From NCBI RefSeq assembly GCF_000237925.1, contig NC_031496.1, positions 16,002,571 to 16,066,570 of the forward strand: DNA of 64,000 nucleotides, written 5' to 3'. The position numbers were made by a program, and so were the translations under genes. This DNA comes from Schistosoma mansoni (lineage: Eukaryota; Platyhelminthes; Trematoda; Strigeidida; Schistosomatidae). The notes under the pieces were generated by a model. It saw only the letters and a program-made list of their open reading frames with translations, made no database searches and was not told where the DNA came from. Within the stretch, counting starts at the first letter, position 1. Every line of letters begins with the position of its first letter. This document shows, piece by piece, positions 24,282-39,200 of this stretch.

Positions 24282-27200
24282 CTGTAGAGTAGAGAAATGA
24301 ATGAAAAACATCAAGATGTTAAAGGGGTAAAAATGACGTCATAATATTGTGAAATAATTATAACCAGACACGTAAATCATTGGACACCTGCTCAGTGGTC
24401 AATAAGCTAAGTTCCCGCCATAAGACTTGAAAATCCTGAGTTTAAACCTCGATGAGACGATGGATATTTATTGATGATGTGTCTTCCATCATGAGGAAAT
24501 AGCTGTTCACTGCCTCCTCACTTTTGGCACTTGTCTAACTTAGTTCAATCAGTTATGTAAGTTATGAAAGTCAGTAATCTCCGAAACACCATATAATAAG
24601 AAATAATGCCGTTGATATGTTTTTAAATCTGAAACAGACTTTGAAGGGAAGTAAAAAATACGTTTTTAGGAACGGTGTTAATTTGTTTGAATTTAACTAT
24701 TCATACTACCATACATCACTAAAATTGAGGACACTTCAACTTTCTCTATTTTCAGACCCTAAATAAGACGTAACAAAACGAACAGTATTAAATATTACAG
24801 TAACAGAGAGGATTTGCAGCTAAGTGAAATATAACGTTCTAGTTACAGTTTAATTTATCACTGTGAGTTCAAAAATTAATACAGTGAACAAATAATGAAC
24901 CTTAAAAGATTTTGTAATTTATTTTTACAATACACTGAAATACTGGAACAGTTTGCCACTAAAATAATTATACACTACACAGAGAGAGAGAGAAACAAAA
25001 TTGTGAAGAGATCGAGAAAAGAGAGGGAGTTCATTCAAAAATAAAAAGTGGATAAAAATACGTGAATGAGAATTGTATATAAGAGGAGATACAATTGTAT
25101 TTTATACCACCGCCCCATATCATAAACGGACCAGTTCCCTACTTTTTCCATCTAATGTCAGGGTTGGGAATAAATCCCTTATTTGAAAATTCTTAATAAA
25201 TAACCTAGCTACCGAAGACGATATTTCAAGGTAGTGAAGTCAACTGAGTTTTCGGCGCTGTACTCAAATAAAAACTGCCAAACATCACAATTAGTAACAC
25301 GCATCCGCCGCTAGATGTTATAAATCGTTAAAAGAACATAGGGAGTTGCCGAACCGCCGCAATTCAGAGAGGACAGGTTTCATAAGCATAGAATAAAACT
25401 GTTCACACCAACGCGTTGTAGATCCAACCTTTCACAATCTGACTAACATCAAAAATGTTCCAGTTTGAAAAATACCATTCTAGTCTACACTACACGTTGA
25501 GTGATTTCGATTATCACTACTTTTGTTACGGAATATTTTTTTCAGATTAATTTCTCTCCTTACAATATGTTCTTTTAAGCGATCAATAATTACAAAGAGA
25601 AAAGTGAATACTTGTAATCATTGTCTGATTAAATTAAGTTGTAAGCTCATATAACTTTTGGGTAAATAACTTTTTTATTTACAACCATTCTTAATATAAA
25701 CTATTTAGTATTTAAATATCTTTTATTCAGAAAACCAAATCGAATAATTGGGAAGTGAGAAGTAAACAAAAGAATGTTTTTTAAATCACATTTACAAAAG
25801 AATTTACGAAGTTATTCTTCCGAGATGAATATAAGATGGACGAAAAAATTTACAAGCTCTATACATGAACACGCTGTAAATAATAGGAAATCGGTCAATA
25901 TAAGTAGGTATTTCTACTTAGTTAAGACCAGAAATAGTTTTCCAAATACTTAGAAAAACTCTACTTCAATCCCCATTAATTAGTAAGACGTAAAAATGAA
26001 GAAAAATGTATTTACGCGACAGCTAAGTACGTTATATTTCATGTAGTTTAGGTGCTGAAGATATATTGATAAACATAACGTTACCTAGAATTACAAAGCG
26101 CCTGCTTGAATTTCTGAGCTACCTGTTCCTGCCATCAACGAGTTATCTGTCTCCTTGTTTGTTTTAACAGATCAGTTATTCAGGCGTGTTTGTGAGAAGT
26201 TTACAACTTTTCGCTGTACAAGTTACAAAAATATTCAATCGGAGACATTGTGATGGCTGACAATATGGACTGAAAAGAATGAATATTATTCAGACGTCGA
26301 CTTCTGAAATGTTAATATCTAACTGGCGATCACTCTATACTTATCGGAAACATCGATGAAGAAATAAGAAACGGAAACTTGCTGAAACACTTTGTGCTGA
26401 GAATTTTTTATTTTACCAAAAATATAATGTTGAATAAAGCTAATAATAATAATAATAGATCTGAAAAGTTAGTGTTGTAACGAGACGAGTGTTCTAAAAG
26501 TTGGAAATTTCGGAGCCAGTTTTCGAATGTTTGTTATTTATACTCTTGTTTAATTTGTAGATAACTGTATTGTTGCTTTTCTAAATTTCTCTTACAATAA
26601 GCTTTCAGTGAACCTTTTGACGGTTGTCATACGTTTACTATTTCCTAATTATTACGGATTAATTATTTACTGTTTGCTTCACTTTGCTGTCACGTGTGGC
26701 TTGATCGTACTTAATGTATGTTTAGTGTAAGGTTATTTGAGCGATATATTCGCAATAACTAAAGGAAATTAGTCATAGTTTAAACAATTTTCTATCATGA
26801 ACACATTGAGTTAATGATCTCCAAATGACTTTTGCTATTTTAGCACGCAAATGTTGATGTATTCGTTTTGCACATACTAACAAATAAGACTGTGAACATA
26901 TGTCAGTTAAATACATTTTATTATAAGATAGTTTCCCATAGATTTTAACCAATTAATAGGTTTGTTCGAGTATATTTAATTGAATTGATTTGTGTATATG
27001 GTAATTTGCGAATGTGATTTTTACATTCATAATTGTATATAATTCTATTTATGCATAAAATATTTCTCCAGCCTCGAAAATTATCGACCTGGACGGTCAT
27101 TTGTGTATATATAACTTAGCAACGAGTAGCTAGTCAATTGTTTGCTTTGCAATATGTATGAAATTATTTCAATTTATAAGAAAAGACGGATAGTGGCTAG

Positions 27201-30200
27201 AAGTGGAATTCAGAACGCGCATTTCGTCCTATTCAGGACTTGTCAGCTGGATGTACCTGTATCTCAGAGTTGACGAAACACGCGTCCTGGATTCAACTGC
27301 TAGTCGCTATCCATCCTCACTTATAAAGCTTGCGACTTCAGGTAATATCGAGGCAGTCCGCACAGGATGCACATATGCCAGAAAGAGCCTGATCAGTTGC
27401 GATCCAAAATAACAATGGGAAGATACAAGTAAACAACAACAAGTGAATATGTTATATTATGTTTTAGACTAAAGCCTTTGTGTTCGGAAAATCATCACTA
27501 CTTCGTTCTTTTAAATAAAGTGATAACAAACTTCACAACCGTGTCTTTATTAATAAGTTATAATTTGGTGTTCTTTTTTATGACGGAATAATGGATAGTA
27601 TCGCTCTTACCATATAAGTGAAAACGTATAGTCATAGTTAAAATAATGCAGAAACTAAGTTTTTCACAGATAAAAGTTATACACATTAAAGAGTTGACTA
27701 TTCAGACAATATAATCCGTACTTACATTGTAGTAAATTCCTTTAATTTCATTCCATTTAATACGATTAGTTGGAACAATCCAATAATCTGGGAATTGCTA
27801 GAACCATAATATTAAATACGAAGTAATTTCATGAAATAATATTTACAGATAACTTCATTTTCAAAAAACTATTTTGCGCACATTATGACACAATAAATTT
27901 ATGCTGGGTAGTTTAAAAAGTTCCACAGAAGGAACTAGTAGCCGGGAAGTTCATAATTGGCGTAGTTTAGCTACTAAGCTAGTTTGAACAAATAACCTAT
28001 TTACTAACCGATATGGATTAGTGGATTTCTTTGAGAAAATTTATCCGTCTAAGAAATTAATTTGATTTGATTAGTGCATACAAATTTTAAATTGTTTCGA
28101 CAATTGTAAAACTTCAACTCAAAGAAACCTAACTTATGTATACAACAGAATAACAATCAACCACTTTGTTTACCTTGACACACAATAGGGTTGTTTCAGT
28201 CCTAATTGCAATTTTTTAATACACATAAACAATACTCCCCCCTCCTCACTTTTGTAACTAACCCTCCTTTTCGTGGTATTTACTTATTCATTATTATTAA
28301 TACATTGATCTTTCCTAATTAACATGATATTCTTATAAATAACTATTCACATTATTACCATTGGTATTATTATCACATCAACTACGACACAAAAATTCCT
28401 AATTAGGGATGTACATCATAAGTAAACAATTTCACAGAAAAAAGATTATCTCAGCTGAATTCTTTTGATTCATATTCCGTACTAAGTTTTTTTGCATACG
28501 ACTTTATCTATTGATTGGAACTGACTTTTATCACGCTTTATGTAAAAACTTTCTTAATATTTACCGTTTTTAATTTAATATACTAATTCAACTGTAATTT
28601 ATAGCCCATGGCAACACAATAATCATAAATTTATAACTGTATAACTTAGTAAAGAAATTTTTTAAAACTTCATTAAGTGATGCAATACCTCTAGTTTTCT
28701 CAATACATGAAGAAATTCTGATCATTTTAATCACATTTTTAAATGAGATGATACCTTTCCATTTGTAGACTACTATGACCAATACATGAGAGTTTTTGAT
28801 AACTTTTATTGAATTTATTGAGTGAGTCAATAAATCTCCCATATTCTATGTTTGGAAACGTCCAATGTTTGGTAAATCTGTTTGTTTTTTTATTTTATTA
28901 CACTCTACTAAATACAAAATTATGAACAGGTATGATTGTACAACTTAAGAAAACGACATCATTGATGAGAAAAGTTTTTTCACTGAAAAGTTTTCAGTTT
29001 CTTAAAGTCTAAACGAAGTTCTTTCTTTATTTAGTAAATTATTTGACAATTTATATCTATTCCCTTACTACATATTGTCAAGTTCATTCTACACAGAATA
29101 TAAATTAGCAAGGTTATTAGTATATCATAAATTAATAAGATGAAACGTATTCTAAATTTCTATCTTATTTTTAAAGATTATAACAATTACATCAACAAGC
29201 TATTTTTGAATTGAATAGGTAATTTTACTGTGCATCATGATAGAGAATAACAGTGCCGCACTAATTCAAATTTTTTAAATTTTTTCAGAAAAGATGATGG
29301 TTCATTAAATAATGATGAACGTGAAATTATGTGATCATAATGTTCCATACATTATACTCGAGAGATGAGCGTCAAACTGTGATGTCCTTAATTTATAAAA
29401 CTATAGATTGTTTTATATACACATAAACAGATACAGATGTAAGCAATTTGAATGACAGTTGTCAATGATTTTTCGATATTTCCAATAAATATCTGAGTAA
29501 CATAATGGATGTTAAAAAATGTTCTAAGCATCACAGTATTCTATACTTTCATTTACTGATAGATGTAAATCCAATCTGGAAAAAACCTGATTGTGAGCTT
29601 TTTCTTTATTATTTTAGTGTATGCTTATTGGATAAACAGTGGATAAATTATGAGTTTATAACTCACAGCATTACAGCTAAAAGTCAGGGTTCTAAAGATT
29701 GATATTGAATTTCTGACTTTAAAATAAATAATCCTCATAGAAATGTTCAGATGGAAAATGGTTTATTGTAATTATAACCATAGATAATTGATAATATAAT
29801 AATTTTAAAAGGTTTCAACATAAAAGAATCGAATGCACTAGGTAATTACTTTATTTTCATCACCTGATATAATGTAAATCCTTGTGGACTGATACCAATC
29901 CATACAGAGAAGCGGCATTTGTGAGCGGGTTTTTGAAGTGGATATAAATGTAAATTGAAATCAGAGTTCAACTTTGTTGCCAGATGAATAAAATGAAATT
30001 CAGCCATATAGGCAACATTATTACGAAGCGCTGAATGATGTATATAAGTGTAATAGGCTAGTTCAACACTATCCCACGATTTAATAAACTAAATTTTGTA
30101 AGCAATCAAACACATATTAGATAATTTAAGAGTATATAAAATCATAAAGTGTCAAGTGTTGAAAAATTTAGAACCACTCCATTTGATAATCTCTTTTGAT

Positions 30201-33200
30201 ATGAACACAATTGAGATGAAAGTATTGTCTTCGAAAATAATTAATGTGTACAACTAATACTTATTATGTAACTTGTCGGTGTGGTTCCAAAGCAATTAGT
30301 CCACCGTATAATTAAATTTTGTATATTGAATGAATAACCGATACTGACTGTTGTCTTGCTGTCAAATCCTTGTGCAATTACATGTAGAAAAAGGCAACAT
30401 GAAAGTAGTTGTTGTCATTTTAATATGAACACTAGATCATGTCTGAAAAGCGTTCAAATGTATTACAAATAAGTACGACAATGAAATTATGCATTAAAAG
30501 ATTGTCAGCTGGACAGAGTCCCATGAAGATCTGTGAACACATTTTAGTTTAATTGAAAATGTGAGCTTCATTTCAAGTATTTATTTTATTACTACTAGAT
30601 ACTCATGAATTCAGCGTACCGATAGCCATAAATATAAATTCAACACGGTATTATTTCTTCTGACAGAATCTAATAGAAGAAGTACAAATGCTTCAGGAAA
30701 AGTAAAACTTCTGCAATCGCAATCAAACACCTACTTACTAACATTCTTCACATGAATCCAGATAAGTAAAATGATTGAAAAAATTGAAAATACTGTTTTT
30801 AGCCACCACAATAAATTAAATTTATTAAAAAGCATTTTATTAGACGATTCATGCATCACATTCTCGCTTAAGTAGATACTAATAGCTTAGAATATATCAA
30901 ATACTGTATGAGGATGTCATTAAATTTTTGATTCGAAATGGTTATTCATGCCTTTTCAGTTTACTTTCGCACGAAGATCGTTTCCAGATCGTTCAACCTC
31001 CCTATTGATACATTAGTCGAACTACGGTATCCACACACATAATTTACACCTTATGTCTTCTAATAATCTTTATCTAGTAGTCGAAAAAGTATTCCATTGA
31101 ATTGGAACTAAAAATCACATAAAAATGATCATACTATAATAGCAAACAAGGGGCGATGAAAATAAGAGTACAAGTGAAAATCTAGATGTTTTCCTTTTCT
31201 TGACATGTAGAAAAGAATTTTTCAAAGTTCTTCAGAAGAATGGTTTATGGAAAAACAACTGGATTTTCAAAATCAAGCGCAACGTTTCAGATCAACTTAA
31301 AACTTAAAAATATAGTCATTTTCACTACTAAATTATGTATTATTATTATGATACTTGATTTATAGTTACATACATATGCTTAATGTTTCTTGATAGACTC
31401 CTGAAAATCAGTTTTGCATAGTATTGCATAAGTCACTAAAGAAGAAAATTCTAAGACACCATACCAAAACATTGCAAAACATATGATCAATAAATTTAAT
31501 TAAAACACTGAAGAGTAAATAGTTTAGATAATAAGCAAATTAACGAAGCAATCAAACAAAGTCCCATCTTACTTCTACAAAAGGTGTTTGCTTGTACATA
31601 AGTAGGCTGAAAAAAACTAGCGGCCAAACTAATACATGGCATTAGTTCATAATTTCATTAACTATTGGTTTGAGCCATACCGAAAGGTACAAACTACTTG
31701 ATTGTGGTCTGTTATAATCGCAAACAACGATTGAAGACTTTGAATGATATATCCTAAAGTCACCCAAAACGGCTCACATATATCCGTTGCTTATCCTTCA
31801 ATCTTAACTTGTAGTCTTTTCTAACCATATTCCCGATGCTTAGTCTCTTTCTTTATCGTTGTTAATAAATAATTTCGAACTTATTCGCTATTCATCTTAT
31901 CGTGCCATTATGGTATGGTAACTTGAGCCAACATTCATCTATGACAGGCTCTATGTTTACTAAATCTCTCTGTAATACCAATATTACCATATCTATCATT
32001 ATTTTTAGAACGATAATGGTAATCAATAATGATCATCTTATTGAGTGGAATCAACGATGTTTAATACGGAGAAGGATATGAAGACCCAATGTTTGCTTGT
32101 TATCAAAGGATTTTCAACTCTAGACGTTTACGGTGAACACTTAGCGTCCTGTTTTTTCAGATAATAGTCGGAACGTTGGTTAAGCATTTAACATATTTTC
32201 TACAATTTTATGTATTGAGGATTCTTAATAAGCAGTTTGAAGGTACCTTCAGTCTATGATATTAATAATAGATTTTTTAATGAACAGGGTGTCAAAAAAT
32301 ATACGTGGTTTACAATTAGGCGTATAATATGTAAATTGTATGGCTTTAATTTAAATAATCTTCACTTATAGATACTACCAAATAAACTTAAGATAATATG
32401 ATATTCACTCATTTTCTTAGTCATCTCAGCTCATTATTACGTAATAAAACTAATTGCCTAAACATACGCTTTCGAGTAGAACCAGTTTAATGTGAGCAAT
32501 CGAGTAGTTGGATATTGTCTGAAAAAATCAGTGTATGAAACGAATCCTTTAATAAAGACTTTAGTTCATTCAAGTAAGAATTATCTAGCTACTCATAATT
32601 TTCCTTGTTTTACTTACTAAGATGTTTATTTCCGAAACGTTAGGTATTTATCAGCTAAACAGTCATTCTACATAGCTATTCTGTTTTATACAAACTGAAT
32701 ATACAGTTCACCATAAGTGCTAAAGATCTGGAAGTATTTTTCAGGTGGTTTTTGATTTCAGTTGCGTATTAGTAATGAATGTCTACATCCTTTAGGATAC
32801 TAATTTCATCTGCAATCCAGATGTAGGTCTTTCAAACCAACGTTGCATGATTTAATTAATGAGTTACCTAATTCGCACGTACACTTGACCAATGAAAGGT
32901 ACATTTACCGGTCAGTGAATACTAACCAGCATAATTTCATTTAGTCTTTATTAGTAGCTAACATTTAATGACCAACGTCGATAAGTAACAAGATATAACA
33001 CTGACTACCCCATAGTATCAGACTGCTGAAACTACACTCCCTTGCAACTTGATTTTGGTTAAGTTGGAACATCCTGAAATTCATCACCAGGATATTTAGA
33101 TTCACTTATTGCATACTCGGCTTGCTGTTATCTCACTAATAAACAAGTAACTTAGACTAGTTGACTGTTTTAACTAATGATAAGTAGTATTCATTTGTCA

Positions 33201-36200
33201 AAATAGTAGAAAAAATAATTCAGCTTACTTTTTTAGGATAATAAAGTTCTGGTAGAAAATAAGATATTTCAGTTTCTGGATTAAAAATTTTTGGTGCATC
33301 ACCCAATTCAGCCTGTAATGCAAACGCTGCTAATTGTAAATACACATTTGGATCACAAAATAATTCATAAAGAACATGATTTTTTCGTAATTGTAAATAA
33401 TAAATATGTTGTGTTGCGCGTTCATTTATACAATGTATAGGAATATAAAATCGGACACGAAAATATACAGTTGGATATGATGATTGTAATGAACAATGAT
33501 TTAATGATTTAGTTATTGGTAAGAAGAAAATATCCTGTTTAAATCAAATAAACAATAAAACAAATAAAGTAAATAATTTAGATAATAAGCAAATTAACGA
33601 AGCAATCAAACAAAGTCCCATCTTACTTCTACAAAAGGTGTTTGCTTGTACATAAGTAGGCTGAAAAAAACTAGCGGCCAAACTAATACATGGCATTAGT
33701 TCATAATTTCATTAACTATTGGTTTGAGCCATACCGAAAGGTACAAACTACTTGATTGCGGCCTGTTATAATCACGAACAACGATTGAAGATAAACGGCA
33801 CTATGATTATGAAAATGTATTTTCACAACTAAAGTGAGTTAATAAAGCTTTTGTTGAAACTCAACTACATCAGTTATTGATGCATTTAAGATGTAGTAAT
33901 TAATCCCTGGTGTATCTATTTTACCTACTGACTGTCATCCAATAAAACAAAGTTATAATAAACTTTATTTTCAAAGAAATCTTTAATATTCAAAGTATTC
34001 TTCTATGTATACATTTTTCAAGATTTAATTCAAGCTTGGGCTTTTTTTGTTCTATCATGTATGTACAGAATATTTATAAAAACATTAAATCTAAATCATA
34101 CTAATTATAAATTTTAATTGTATGAATTAATGAATAACTCGATTTAAATGAAAACAATAAGAATTTGAGTAACTCATATGGTATCAGTTATGTAATGCCC
34201 TGTAGAAAATTTTCAAATGTCAGTAGAGTTAACTGAAATAAATAGAAAAAAAAGCTGGTAACTGACCCGAAGTCGAACTATTATTGATGTATCAAAAACA
34301 TGCTCACTGATTTAATGAAATGTTATCACTCACTGTGTTTATAAATTTAAATTTACCTCCCAAAGCAGTTATAATGGCTAAACAGAAAGGATATCACATT
34401 CCATAGAGCTTTTGTTTAAGAGAATGAGATGTACGAAATATACTAAATACCTCTAGATATCTCTTGAACACAGGACATCAAGTCGATAATCTGAAAATTT
34501 TCAGTATTTATTAATTAGTTAAGCTCCAATCTTCTGAAGTCTTCTGGGGCAATTCCAATCATGCGAATTCAAAAGGAAACAGTTATCAAACTTTATTCAT
34601 CTCTGTGATACGAACATTTCTTAGTTACATTTTGAAATTTTCTTCAACTCCTTCTTTTGATTTAGGTATCATTACATCTCTTCCCAACTCTCTTCTTTGT
34701 CGGTACTTTCATTTTACATAACCCTTTGGTCTTTTGTAACTATCAGTGTTATAGATTGTTTCTCTGTACATAAGATATTCATTTAAAATATTTTATTTAT
34801 TCTCTTAAATTCATTTACATGATTGCTAAACGATACTGATGTATTTTCAAAACAACTATTAGTAGTTTTAACCCACTTTCTAACTATGTTTTTATAAATA
34901 TTACGGGTTGTAGGCAGCCGATGAGGATGCAATTAAATTAAATGAATTCAAACAGAGACGGATGGTGGCTATACTGACTCAGTAGCTAAGTGAATAACGC
35001 GATGGCATATGAAGGGAAAGGCATTGGGTTGAGTCCTGAGATGAACACAAACTCTGTAATCCAGATACATCCAGGTGACGAGTCCCAAACAGGACGGAGC
35101 GAGCGTCTCGGACTGCACAGCCAGCCACCATCCATCTTTTCTTAAAATGCTTATGACTTAAGGAAATATTCAGGCAATCCGCACAGAATGCACATATGCC
35201 AAAAAGAGGCTGATCAATTGCAGTCCATAACATCAATAAGAAGATCCAAACAGCAATATATATGGACTAAAAATAAACGACTTCATGCTATTCTGCTCAA
35301 ACCTTTATCGCCGCTTACTTCAAATTGATAAACGGGACTACGATTATGAAAATATATTTTCACAACTAAAGTGAGTTAATAAAGCTTTTGTTAAAAATCG
35401 ACTACATCAGTTATTGATGCATTTAAGATGTAGTAATTAATCCTTGATATATCTATTTTATCTACTGACTGTCATCCACTAAGTTATCATCTTTTATCTA
35501 CACCTTCTAACAAATTATGCTACCAGTTCATTGTAACTCAGACTCTGCAAGTAGTTAAAAAGAATGTAGAACTTTCAGTAAGAATTAAAAATGAAACTCA
35601 GTAATCTATTGCATTTTGGTAAATGCAGTTAAATCAACTGATATTATAAATTATATACATTCATTTAGTTATTGATTTGTTTTTATATTAACTACTGCCT
35701 AGCTCTGTCTATTAAAACTTACACATTGACCAGATAATTAAATGACTTATAACTCAGTGTTCTTAGATAAAGCTTCTGAACAAGTTGCTGTATGTGTCAC
35801 GGATTTATTTTATGGTGTTAACAAAGTCTCAACTGCAGTCTTACCTCCTTCCTTACATTGAGCAGTGTGGACTTTTTTCTGGTTACAGAGTGTCAAACAA
35901 ACATTTCTATAGATAATCACCACAAACTACTATGTCAGGAGTTTGTTCCAGTTACAACAAAAAGTCGGGGAAACATAACCATTGTGACACCAGTTAGCAC
36001 TTTTACATAATATGTGACGTATTTTTAATGGATGGACGCAGTACTGACGTTTTTAAGCAATTTTGTTAGAGATTTCTACAAATAAATAGGATCCGGGTAA
36101 TTATGGTAAGATAATTTCCTGACTGTAGGATTATTCTCGGCAAATTTTTTACACTCATCTACGGTGGATTTATCTGTATTACTTAGTTATGCAAATAATG

Positions 36201-39200
36201 CCTTGTAAATAGAAAGTCTTCACAATAATTCACAATTATACTAGGTTCACTGTTTTTAGTCAGTAAAATCTCAATTTTAAACCACATATTGGTGAGACCA
36301 TATTTTGTCTAAGCTTTATGAAAGCGATCTCCGAAATGCTTATTATGTGGTCTGAATGGAACAGTTACTCATGTTTCGTATTTTCCCGAACCCATATTTC
36401 TTCGAATTTAGCCAAATGTTATTCAGTGAAAACTTTTAACCATGTTACTCTCAATCAAAATATTATCACTTCATTTTAGCTACCTGGCTCCTGCATACCT
36501 GCAATTGATTGCCAATACAATATATAGAAATATTAGGTACTGTGGAAGCTAATTTTGTACTTCTCTTTAGATGTTAGTTTACATCTTAAGCAAAATTAGT
36601 CATGAGATAACTCATATGCTATCTGATTTCCTAGCAGAACGAGCAGATTTAATTATAGTGTAGTTTACAAATGACAACTATTTCTAGTTTGCAATGCTTT
36701 GTACACAAGCTAAAAGTAATTACTAGTCAAGAAATTTAAGCTAAACTCAATATAAGATGTGAATGCTCTTACTCCTGAATCAAATCCTCCTCCTATATAA
36801 CGCAGCCTGAGATAACATCTTATTTTTCTATAATATCCAGCAAAATTAGGACAGCTTTTATCATGAACAGAATAGATAATGTTTGCCAGATTCTCTATAT
36901 TTTTCGAGGGAACCCAAATCATTTCGCATAAACACACTAACGAGCTATTTATTTGGTCGAAAATAAGTTCGATTTGGTTCAACAGTTTAAAACCTGCTTA
37001 AAAAGTTAGACAGCCTAGTTAATAAACTGAATAGTTCTATGTATTTAGTTGGTTAAATTTAATTTAAAACTGGAAACGTCAAACACAATTACTGTTTTTA
37101 AAGCAGTCTGCTAATGTAGGTAATTTTCGCCACATAATTTAGTTGAAGACGAACATTTATTTTTTTCGATTTTAAAGTGAGTAAAAATCAACGTTTACAA
37201 TGTGAGACATTGTCACCGTTTATTAGTTTGAATTGAAAACCCCTTATCCATTTTATTTTTACTGGGAATATTGCTCCGCTTCCAAGTTAGTCAAAGTTAC
37301 TCATTTGTATCAGCTTTGGATTTCGAGGCTTGTTGTTTCAAAAACATAGCAAATTTCCGAATTAACCAAAAAATAATAGCATTCTTTGTTACTCACAAAG
37401 GATGAGCACAATATTTTGACATATTTTTGGTCAGACTGGGTTGAAAATTCATTTGTTCTAGTCCAATATCTTATCTGTATTGATCTTCAAATATCTAAAA
37501 TTAAATTGCGCTTATACAGATTCACGATAACTCTTGAGGTATGCCGGTCATCGGCTTACTGACTTGCTGTTAACCAAGCCAGAAGTGACTATTAACAATT
37601 ATGTTTCCTATTTACAGGATTCAAATAAATTCAGCATTTATCTGTGTGATCGAGACCGACAGTCAAAAAATCTGACAAACAACATTTGTTCCTTTGGTTT
37701 GTCCCTTTTAGTCGAACAACTGATACTGTAGTATCAGATTATTTCACTTGCTCCATGAATGAAACCATCTCAAATAATGAGGATAGGAAGATTCGACATA
37801 CTTTTTGAGTTCGCAAAAAAACAGAACAATAGATCACTTGAACCTCTTTTGACTATTTAACTGTGACCCAAGAGTTCATTCATTATTGAGACCTCAAATA
37901 GCAAATGATTGTTTTGTTTGTATACTCCATTCATAAAGAATTATATGAAACAGCAGTCTTGAATTCTTCGAGCAATGAAACGTTTTTTCACTAAAATCTA
38001 CAGGCTTGTGGTGTTCGTATGAACTAATGATTATTTTGTACTTGATATATGCCTGGTTTTGAATTCAAAATACAATACGTTCGTTTGTGCTCATCAAGTT
38101 CGATCTGACTTAAATTGCGTTAATTCGAGATTTCCTGGTTTGTATAATAATTCAAATACTTCTAACTATCACATTGGCGTCTCGATGAAGCCCGTGAAGG
38201 AATGTTTTCATATATATTCAAATTTTGATGCTTTTGAGGATCATATGGAAAGGTTCAAAATCTGGACCATGATCAAGGAAGATCTTGGAGATGTCAATAT
38301 TGTGGCTCAGTTCCTTACATACATTGGAAAAGAAGCTTACAGCTTACTAAAAATTTCGACATTTACAGATAAGCTGATTCCACCTCTTCATGTAACTCTC
38401 AAAGAACTACTACTATACGATGTAAAGCGTACAGATTTCGAATGCCATGTAGGAGGAATATTTCATAAAACGATTCGTCAGGACATCAAGAATTCCACTA
38501 CATTACTACGTCATCCCGATCCAATGCTTACCCAAGGTTATGCAGGTAACAAATCATTGGAGAGTTGCCAGGTAGGTCACGAAGATGAGCACGAGTTCGG
38601 TAAGTGCTTGTCCCGTGTTAAATTTCGCTCATGTAATTTATATGTATTTTGTAATGCTGAATATTTTAAATGTTGTAAAATTGGAAACATTCGGTCAGTT
38701 TGTAATACTACTGTTCACTTCCCTGCAACTAATTCTCAACTTTGTAATTCCGATCCTATTGAGTTGAATGCTTCCATTGATCATTTATTTTTATCCAGGA
38801 TTTCGAAAAGCGATATAGAATCACATAGCAGTTCAGAATTAAATGAAACTCAGAATCATTATGAGAAAGTTTCTAGCCAATCAACGTCCTTTTGGATTTC
38901 TCACACTAGTGCACCAGACAGGATATGTGGTTCAGGTTCTAGATGTCAGTGATTTCAGTACACAACCGACATGTTAATCATATTCCATTCCAGGACCTAG
39001 GTGAGTTCGTTTCAATTTTGATTGTTAATTCTGGTACTAACGAACATATTTTAGATCATACAGAGTCTGTATCTAATCCACAGTCTGAGAGATATACAAT
39101 GAACCTAAGAAGGAGTTCAGTTTATCACAGAAAATTAGATTCCAATTTAAGCTTTAGCGGTTGTGGGGTTTACGTGATTTAATGGTTCCTTTGTACTTGA

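Noticed and set aside
25380-25510. Alternative FERM F3 exon on the - strand (WYFSNWNIFDVSQIVKGW)
   Set aside because: It has no suitable donor in the required phase. The 27797-27726 exon fits phase, splice sites and the F3 pattern better.
29850-29863. Longer form of FERM exon 4 using donor GTAATT
   Set aside because: It would end in phase 2 and break the frame into exon 5; the GTGATG donor keeps phase 0.
36710-36982. 90-codon - strand ORF in the FERM intron
   Set aside because: No family motif, no splice signals that fit the FERM phases, and composition like the surrounding intron.
37534-37731. 65-codon + strand ORF left of the LTR fossil
   Set aside because: No recognisable domain, and it lies outside the direct repeats.
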